From positions 1-10,629 of the forward strand of contig QYPD01000023.1 of the NCBI GenBank assembly GCA_007279775.1: a stretch of 10,629 nucleotides of DNA, read 5' to 3'. Within the stretch, counting starts at the first letter, position 1; every line of letters starts with the position of its first letter. Origin of the DNA: Spirochaetia bacterium. GTDB taxonomy: Bacteria > Patescibacteriota > Minisyncoccia > UBA6257 > UBA9933. A program made the position numbers and the translations under genes. Of the stretch, positions 6,319 to 10,629 are shown in pieces. A model generated the notes under the pieces. The model was not told the origin of the DNA. It saw only the letters and a list, made by a program, of their open reading frames with translations, and made no database searches.

Positions 6319-6348
6319 GTCGCCGGTGTCATTACGGCGACTTTTTTT
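6319..6348 (+). terminator. Intrinsic terminator of pyrE
   Basis: Perfect 7-bp stem GTCGCCG/CGGCGAC (6319-6325 with 6335-6341), a 9-base loop and then seven T residues (6342-6348). It starts 24 bases after the pyrE stop codon. On the minus strand no T-run follows the stem, so it should act only on plus-strand transcription. Confidence 0.9.
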
Positions 6349-6421
6349 ATTTATTCTTTCCACTACTTCATTGAATATAAAAATAGCCCCTATAAATAAA
6401 AGTTATTTTTACTGGCTTGTA

Positions 6422-6478
6422 CCTCGGTCTAATACCAAGGCTTTTCAATCAGTATAAGGTTTTTTTATGGGTCGGAAA
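6422..6478 (-). promoter_or_regulatory. Repeated promoter/hairpin element E2 (no gene downstream)
   Basis: Same plan as E1: TTTCCG (6478-6473), a 16-base spacer, TATACT (6456-6451), then 10 bases on a 6-bp hairpin CCTTGG/CCGAGG (6440-6422). Compared with E1, one stem pair changes from T-A to C-G and another from C-G to a T-G wobble. That preserves pairing on the minus strand; on the plus strand the second change would be a C-A mismatch. The element lies just after the DedA stop and points at the 3' end of pyrE, with no minus-strand gene following. Confidence 0.45.
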
Positions 6479-6484
6479 GGGGGT

Positions 6485-7186
6485 TTAGTGTGGAGAAGTT
6501 TTATTTTTATGGAAATCAAAAATAAGTAATATGAATATCCATACTGCTACTACCGCGAATTGAATTAATAATTCCGTTGTTCCTCCGGAAGTAACTGCGA
6601 CAAGAGCTTTTTCTCCCAGAAAATATACTATAAGCCCTACCAGCAAATCCCAAAATATTACAGCTGAAACTGAATATGATATAAATTTTTTAAAAGGCAT
6701 ATGCAAAATCCCTGCTGCAGTATCCGTCAAAGCACTCATGCTGGGAAGCCAATAGCTCGTGAATATTGCCAGCGGGCCGTGTTTTAAAAGTTTGCCCTGA
6801 GCTTCTTCAATGGACGACTGAAGGCCGAATTTCATTAGTAATTTGTACCATCCGTATTTACCCAAAATGTAATTTGTGAAATGCGCGAGTATAAGACCAA
6901 TAGTGCCTATTCCAATTCTCAACATTACCTCAGATAAAGAATGAGCGCTTACAACGCTGGCGAAAATAACAAACACTCCCGGGAAATAACTTCCAAAAAG
7001 GAGTATACCTTCAACGAATGCGCCGGCTAAAAGAATAACGAGGCCATAAGCATTAAACCATATATTAATGTACTGTATAAGTACTTCTGCACGAGGCAAG
7101 TCAAAAATATTCCAAACAACAAATAAAGAAATAATAGTGGCAAGCCAGCCAAGTGGCAAAGATAAAAGTTTTAGGTAATATTTCAT
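6485..7186 (-). CDS. DedA-family (SNARE-associated/VTT domain) membrane protein
   Basis: 233 residues, the usual DedA length, with several hydrophobic segments (about 12-30, 46-80, 90-108, 140-160, 168-192, 206-224). Recognisable family features are E59 in the re-entrant region (FVEGILLFGSYFPG), YILGKYGW (106-113) and LPSMSALTDTAAGILHMPFKKF (147-168), followed by W179. DedA proteins act in the cytoplasmic membrane as flippase or transporter-like factors for lipid carriers and proton homeostasis. Oddity: aligned on P148, the two arginines typical of the RxxPGxR motif appear to be Y145 and S151. No SD precedes the ATG at 7186, though element E3 ends 14 bases upstream. The stop at 6485 is followed at once by E2. 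Confidence 0.8.
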   Translation of the reverse strand: MKYYLKLLSLPLGWLATIISLFVVWNIFDLPRAEVLIQYINIWFNAYGLVILLAGAFVEGILLFGSYFPGVFVIFASVVSAHSLSEVMLRIGIGTIGLILAHFTNYILGKYGWYKLLMKFGLQSSIEEAQGKLLKHGPLAIFTSYWLPSMSALTDTAAGILHMPFKKFISYSVSAVIFWDLLVGLIVYFLGEKALVAVTSGGTTELLIQFAVVAVWIFILLIFDFHKNKTSPH

Positions 7187-7200
7187 TATAAATCTGTCAG

Positions 7201-7227
7201 CTACCGGGCTGCGACCCTCACCGGCAC
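7201..7227 (-). CDS. Candidate leader peptide (uORF) in element E3
   Basis: GTG start with AAGGAG (7239-7234) exactly 6 bases upstream, encoding MPVRVAAR and stopping at TAG 14 bases before the DedA ATG. The matching frame in E4 encodes MLVRVEDRQH from an equally spaced SD. Between the copies the V-R-V codons differ only at third positions (GTG/GTT, AGG/AGA, GTC/GTG), as expected if they are translated. With eight codons chance cannot be excluded. Confidence 0.35.
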   Translation of the reverse strand: MPVRVAAR

Positions 7228-7285
7228 TAATTTCTCCTTATAAAATCTCACTTTCTATTTTATCACTTTGGTTCGAATCCCGGAA
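7201..7285 (-). promoter_or_regulatory. Repeated leader element E3 upstream of the DedA gene
   Basis: Minus strand, in order: TTCCGG (7285-7280), a 17-base spacer, -10-like TAAAAT (7262-7257), a 7-bp inverted repeat ATAAAAT/ATTTTAT spanning the -10, SD AAGGAG, and the short frame at 7227. The short frame is bracketed by GCCGG/CCGGT. About 62 bases are about 90% identical to E4 (10516-10455), and the six differences I count are all A/G transitions. On the plus strand it contains the tRNA T-arm consensus GGTTCGAATCC (7270-7280). It is most simply a promoter plus leader for the DedA gene. Confidence 0.5.
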
Positions 7286-7324
7286 GGGTAGATTGAAATT
7301 GTTTATTTTAACCTAATTTCATTT

Positions 7325-9997
7325 CTAAATCGGCGCAGTCGCAAAAACTTTCTTTTTAGAAAATTCAATCAATAAAATTTCTATTAAGCTGATAGAAAGA
7401 ATTATAGCCCACTCCGTTGCACCCAGAGATTGCGTAGTCAAAATTTTCTGCAGAACTGGAAGATATATCGCCCCAACAAGCAAAATAACCGAGATGGTTA
7501 CCGCTCCAACTAAATAGCGATTGGAAAATATGTCTTTTCGGAATATTGTTCTCTTAAATGAGCGAACACTGAAGGCAAAGACCAAAGAATCAAGGCACAT
7601 TAAAGCAAATACTATCGTTCTCGTTTTGTGCAAATCCCCGGTCAATTTCCAAAGAAAAAAGAATGACAAAAACGCCGCCAAGCCGGTAATAAAAAAAATG
7701 GCGGTCATCCAAAGCTTTAACGGCCTATTTAATATTGGTTCTTTGGGGTTTCTTGGTTTCTCATCCATTACTCCCTTTGTTTCCTGTTCAGTGGTAAGGG
7801 CAATATCAGGCAGGCCGTCTTCCACGAGGTTTATCCAAAGAATTTGGGCGGGCAACAAGGGGAGGGGGAATCCCATTGCCATGCTTCCCAAAAATAAAAA
7901 GAGCTCGGAAAAATCGTCTGCTACCAAATATACAAATACTTTTCGAACATTGCCAAAAATAACCCTGCCTTGTTCAATCGCTTTTACTACGGTTTTGAAA
8001 TTGTCGTCCAATAGCACCAAATCAGCCACTTCTTTTGCCACATCCGTGCCTGAACCCACCACAACTCCGATATCGGCGGATTTAAGAGCCGGAGCGTCAT
8101 TAACCCCATCGCCAATCATTGCCACTATTTCTCCGTTAGCTTGAAGCGCCCCAACAATTCGTAATTTATGGCGTGGAGAAACGCGAGCGTAAATGGTGAT
8201 GGTTTTTGATTTTTCTTTTAATTCGTCCTCGCTCATTATTTCCAATTCCTTGCCTTCAACTATGTTTTCGTCTTTTATCTCAAGGCCGATTTCTTCAGCA
8301 ATCGCTTTGGCGGTAAGTTGATGGTCTCCTGTAATAATAATTGTGCGGATGCCGGCTTTCTTGGCAATCAAAATTGAATCTTTGGCATCTTGGCGAAGCG
8401 GGTCTTTGAGAGCGATGAAACCGACAAGCGAAAGTTCTTTTACCAATTCGGAAAGATTCTGGTATTTTGTTTCGATGGCATAATTTTTATGAGCGCAGGC
8501 AAGAACTCTTAACCCTTTTTGTGTGAGTATTTCCAGTTTAGCTATCAATTTATTCGCTTCGGCGGTGCCCAATTTTTCCATTCTGCCGTCAATATCCAAA
8601 TTAACGGAACGGGCAATAATTTCTTCCGGCGCTCCGATGACGTAAAGCATATTTTGCTTATCATCTTTGCGATGAAATGTGGCGGCGAATTTGTAATCTG
8701 ATTCAAAGCTGATTCTATCCAACACGGGATATTGCCGTTCAAGCGCTTGCTTGTTCAAGCCCGACTGCATTCCCGCCAAAAGCAGCGCTTTTTCGGTCGG
8801 TTTGCCTCGCACTATCCATTCCTGTAATTCGGCCTCTGGGTTTTCCACGAAAGCATCATTCGTTAAGGTGGCGATTTTCAACGCCGAAATATGCGACTCA
8901 ACGCCGTTTGCATTTTCATTTTTGGCAAGCCCGCTAATGCTATCGCTCACCAATTCTCTCGCGCCTGTTAAAATCTGGCTTACTTGCATTTTTCCTTCGG
9001 TAAGAGTTCCTGTTTTATCGGTGCAAATAACAGTTACGCTCCCCAAAGTTTCCGTGGCGGCAAGTTTTCTTACTAGGCCGTTTTGTTTGAAAATGCGCCG
9101 CATTCCCAAAACCAATATGACGGTAATCGCCGGGAGCAATCCTTCGGGAATTGCTGAAACTGCGAGAGCCAAAGCAGCGACAAAGACATCGGTGAAATTC
9201 TTTTCGGTAAAATAACCCTCAATTAAAACAACAACGATAATAGAAAGAATAAATGCTCCGGTAATTCTTGAAAGCGAGGCAATTTTTTTCTGGAGCGGGG
9301 TCTTATGTTCTTTTGTTTCTTTGAGAAGCGATACGACTTCGCCGATTTGCGTATTAATGCCGGTAGCGACAACAACCATTGTTGCCCGTCCTTCTTCCAC
9401 GATTGTACCCATAAAAACAGTATTCGTTCTTTCGGGGAGCTGGGCCGACTCGGGAACGACATCATCCGTTTTCTTTTCAACCGCTTGTGATTCGCCGGTA
9501 AGACTTGCCTCGTTTATTCTTAACCCTTTTGATTCAATTATGCGTCCGTCTGCCGGTACTTTGTCTCCTGATTTCAAAAGCACCACATCGCCGACTGCCA
9601 ACTCTTCGCTGTCAATTTCTTTTTCATAACCGTCTCGCCATACTTTTGCCCTAATCTTAACCATTCTCTTTAAAGCGAGGAGCGATTGGTTGGCTTTGTT
9701 TTCTTGATAGAACCCAACGGTGGTGTTAATGAATAACACGATAATGATAAAAATTGAATCGGAATAATGTTTTAGCGACAAAGAAATAACAACTGTTGTA
9801 AGTAGAATATACATCAACGGACTATTGAACTGGCTTAAAAATAGCCGTATCTTAGAATACGGTTTTTCTTGGGGCAGAACGTTACGCCCGAAATCTTTTA
9901 ATCTTTGATTGGCTTCCAAATTAGTAAGCCCTTCTTTTCTGCTTTTAGTTTTAGAGAAAACCTCCGCAAGCGAGAATGCGTGCCAATTTTTTTTCAT
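7325..9997 (-). CDS. P2-type cation-transporting ATPase (calcium-pump-like)
   Basis: 890 residues, full length. Order: N-terminal cation-ATPase domain (1-60), M1-M2 (about 55-95), actuator domain with TGES (167-170), M3-M4 with IPEGLLP (283-289), phosphorylation at D327 in CTDKTGTLT, nucleotide domain with KGLR (494-497), hinge TGDH (556-559), GDGVNDAP (629-636), then M5-M10 (about 683-880). The pump uses ATP to move cations out across the cytoplasmic membrane. Aligned to SERCA, E309 is kept (E285), E771 is kept (E698), and N796 and D800 are kept (N723, D727). N768 becomes D695 and T799 becomes E726, so the sites are more acidic and ion choice is uncertain. The ATG at 9997 lacks an SD and appears leaderless. 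I do not see a terminator after its stop. Confidence 0.92.
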   Translation of the reverse strand: MKKNWHAFSLAEVFSKTKSRKEGLTNLEANQRLKDFGRNVLPQEKPYSKIRLFLSQFNSPLMYILLTTVVISLSLKHYSDSIFIIIVLFINTTVGFYQENKANQSLLALKRMVKIRAKVWRDGYEKEIDSEELAVGDVVLLKSGDKVPADGRIIESKGLRINEASLTGESQAVEKKTDDVVPESAQLPERTNTVFMGTIVEEGRATMVVVATGINTQIGEVVSLLKETKEHKTPLQKKIASLSRITGAFILSIIVVVLIEGYFTEKNFTDVFVAALALAVSAIPEGLLPAITVILVLGMRRIFKQNGLVRKLAATETLGSVTVICTDKTGTLTEGKMQVSQILTGARELVSDSISGLAKNENANGVESHISALKIATLTNDAFVENPEAELQEWIVRGKPTEKALLLAGMQSGLNKQALERQYPVLDRISFESDYKFAATFHRKDDKQNMLYVIGAPEEIIARSVNLDIDGRMEKLGTAEANKLIAKLEILTQKGLRVLACAHKNYAIETKYQNLSELVKELSLVGFIALKDPLRQDAKDSILIAKKAGIRTIIITGDHQLTAKAIAEEIGLEIKDENIVEGKELEIMSEDELKEKSKTITIYARVSPRHKLRIVGALQANGEIVAMIGDGVNDAPALKSADIGVVVGSGTDVAKEVADLVLLDDNFKTVVKAIEQGRVIFGNVRKVFVYLVADDFSELFLFLGSMAMGFPLPLLPAQILWINLVEDGLPDIALTTEQETKGVMDEKPRNPKEPILNRPLKLWMTAIFFITGLAAFLSFFFLWKLTGDLHKTRTIVFALMCLDSLVFAFSVRSFKRTIFRKDIFSNRYLVGAVTISVILLVGAIYLPVLQKILTTQSLGATEWAIILSISLIEILLIEFSKKKVFATAPI

Positions 9998-10003
9998 GTA
10001 TCT

Positions 10004-10032
10004 ATTCTATCAAAAAACCGTCGTTTTGACGA
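10004..10032 (-). promoter_or_regulatory. Extended -10 promoter of the ATPase, predicted leaderless
   Basis: TGATAGAAT (10012-10004) is an extended -10 that ends only 6 bases before the ATPase ATG at 9997, so transcription should begin at or beside the A of the start codon. A weak -35, TCGTCA (10032-10027, 4 of 6), lies 17 bases upstream inside the stem of the preceding terminator. No SD is present, which agrees with leaderless translation. Confidence 0.5.
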
Positions 10033-10039
10033 CGGTTTT
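10012..10039 (-). terminator. Intrinsic terminator of the 10285-10076 gene
   Basis: Inverted repeat AAAACCGTCG/CGACGGTTTT (10-bp arms including the A/T ends) around a 6-base loop, ending on the minus strand in six T residues (10017-10012). It lies about 36 bases after the stop codon at 10076. It could also work on the plus strand, with four T residues, but no gene needs it there. It overlaps the ATPase promoter. Confidence 0.85.
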
Positions 10040-10075
10040 AATGCGCAAATAACGTTTGTTTGGGATTGTTACTCG

Positions 10076-10285
10076 CTACTGGTTATTTTTCTTAAACATT
10101 TTGTATAACGGCTTTATACAGGCTAAAACAAAAATGACCGCATACCAATACCAATCTAAAGCGAGTATCGGCTGCCAAAGCTTAGCTAACATTAAAGCAA
10201 AAGCTAAAACGGCAAGCTTTACAAAACCGAAGTCTGTCCAATTTAAGTTTTTTACTTTCGAATCCGTCCAAGTTGTAAAACTCAT
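10076..10285 (-). CDS. Small two-helix membrane protein, unknown
   Basis: 69 residues. A polar, Trp-containing N-terminus (TTWTDSKVKNLNWTDFG) is followed by hydrophobic segments at about 21-42 and 46-60, then a basic tail (KMFKKNNQ) that should stay in the cytoplasm. The block KLWQPILALDWYWY joins the two helices. I associate this pattern with small uncharacterised proteins common in CPR genomes, but I cannot name a family. The ATG at 10285 has no SD. Upstream lie the E4 element and a G-rich stretch; downstream is a strong terminator, so it is likely a single-gene transcript. Confidence 0.65.
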   Translation of the reverse strand: MSFTTWTDSKVKNLNWTDFGFVKLAVLAFALMLAKLWQPILALDWYWYAVIFVLACIKPLYKMFKKNNQ

Positions 10286-10326
10286 ATTTTAAGTTATTAA
10301 ATTATTTCCGTTTCGACCTTTATTCT

Positions 10327-10365
10327 GGTTCGATGTCCCAGATGGGTATGGGTCTAGGGCACAGG
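10327..10365 (+). other. T-arm-like motif followed by a G-rich tract
   Basis: GGTTCGATGTCC (10327-10338) resembles a tRNA T-arm core with one extra base. It runs into GGGTATGGGTCTAGGGCACA plus GG (10344-10365): three GGG runs and one GG with short loops, a possible weak G-quadruplex. It lies in the gap upstream of the 10285-10076 gene and encodes nothing obvious. Confidence 0.3.
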
Positions 10366-10425
10366 AAACCGATTGAAAAAATACTGATAAAATCTACGTA
10401 TCTCGGTCTCTCGATACTGCGCTGA

Positions 10426-10458
10426 CTAGTGCTGCCGGTCTTCCACTCTAACTAGCAC
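10426..10458 (-). CDS. Candidate leader peptide (uORF) in element E4
   Basis: GTG start with GAGGAG (10470-10465) exactly 6 bases upstream, encoding MLVRVEDRQH and then TAG. A 7-base inverted repeat, TAGTGCT/AGCACTA (10460-10454 with 10433-10427), encloses the frame, so on RNA the start codon would lie in a stem. This is the counterpart of the frame at 7227-7201. The next full gene starts about 140 bases downstream. Confidence 0.35.
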   Translation of the reverse strand: MLVRVEDRQH

Positions 10459-10516
10459 TAATTTCTCCTCATAAAATCTCATTTTTTATTTTATCACTTC
10501 GGTTTGAATCCTGGAA
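10426..10516 (-). promoter_or_regulatory. Repeated leader element E4
   Basis: Same order as E3: TTCCAG (10516-10511), a 17-base spacer, TAAAAT (10493-10488), the ATAAAAT/ATTTTAT inverted repeat, SD GAGGAG and a short GTG frame. On the plus strand the T-arm-like core is GGTTTGAATCC (10501-10511). The rest of the 10286-10555 gap holds a 5-bp hairpin (GTATC/GATAC at 10398-10417) and the G-rich tract, but no gene I can support. Confidence 0.5.
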
Positions 10517-10555
10517 GGGGGGGCTAAGTCACTCTTCGACGATTTTTTCTGTTAA

Positions 10556-10629
10556 TTATTTTTTTCTTATTTTAATTGCATTGCCTTCGTTTAAAGCTTC
10601 AGCAACTTTTTTCCGAGCTGAAGTTAAAA
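10556..10629 (-). CDS. 3' end of an unidentified gene, cut by the window edge
   Basis: An open frame enters from the right edge and stops at TAA (10558-10556). The visible 23 residues are LTSARKKVAEALNEGNAIKI followed by RKK. The helical, basic ending and the tight position before E4 fit the C-terminus of a real protein, but the fragment is too short to assign. The frame is chosen because the other two minus frames hit stops within it. Confidence 0.4.
   Translation of the reverse strand, partial: LTSARKKVAEALNEGNAIKIRKK

Noticed and set aside
7201..7290. A tRNA gene ending in GGTTCGAATCCCGGAAGGGTAG
   Set aside because: The T-arm core is exact and CTACC (7201-7205) could pair with GGTAG, but there is no D-loop GG or anticodon arm, and the T stem does not pair over 5 bp. 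The similar segment at 10501 also lacks these. It is T-arm-like, not a tRNA.
7521..8144. Long plus-strand open frame of 207 codons opposite the ATPase
   Set aside because: It is antisense to the conserved GDGVNDAP-containing region of the ATPase and its translation is Ser/Thr/Lys-rich with no recognisable domain. It is a shadow of the codon use of the real gene. The frames at 8751-9215 and 9321-9629 are the same case.
1..10629. CRISPR array, insertion sequence or rRNA
   Set aside because: No regularly spaced repeats, no transposase or terminal inverted repeats with target duplication, and no rRNA-like sequence were found. The only repeats are the pairs described.

Overview
The window looks like part of a Candidate Phyla Radiation (Patescibacteria, Parcubacteria-type) genome. 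The reasons are the A+T-rich sequence, short intergenic gaps, many small unrecognised membrane proteins, and start codons that mostly lack a Shine-Dalgarno (SD) sequence. This is an inference from style: no rRNA or marker gene is present to fix the taxonomy.

Layout. Everything except pyrE is on the minus strand. Reading that strand from the right edge: the last codons of an unknown gene (10629-10556); a 270-base intergenic region with an RNA/promoter-like element (E4); a two-helix membrane protein (10285-10076) with a terminator; an 890-residue P2-type (calcium-pump-like) ATPase (9997-7325); a second copy of the element (E3); and a DedA-family membrane protein (7186-6485). A different repeated element (E2, 6478-6422) follows. 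pyrE then sits on the plus strand (5696-6295) with its own promoter, SD and terminator. Divergent from it runs a minus-strand series: Nudix hydrolase, alpha/beta hydrolase, element E1, a three-helix membrane protein with a jelly-roll domain, and a membrane-anchored trypsin-like protease. After these come two small genes that look like halves of one ancestral protein, a HAD phosphatase-like protein and a three-helix membrane protein. A zinc-binding protein with its own promoter, SD and terminator closes the window.

How the genes work together. The Nudix and alpha/beta hydrolase genes are 5 bases apart, and so are the two small split-like genes; the latter are followed 1 base later by the HAD gene and 5 bases after that by the membrane gene. 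These are probably co-transcribed. The jelly-roll protein and the protease are 28 bases apart, and both are predicted to be membrane-anchored with domains outside the membrane. The ATPase and DedA protein are an ion pump and a membrane-homeostasis protein. No known multi-gene defence or biosynthetic system is recognisable.

Most interesting signal. It lies between the genes. Two pairs of intergenic elements recur: E3/E4 (about 90% identical over about 62 bases) and E1/E2. All four carry promoter-like hexamers on the minus strand plus small inverted repeats, and on the plus strand a tRNA T-arm-like core (GGTTCRAnnCC or a near match). E3 and E4 also place a well-spaced SD before a very short GTG reading frame whose V-R-V codons differ only at synonymous third positions. 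A 20-base perfect repeat containing a full anti-SD complement occurs at two further gene ends.
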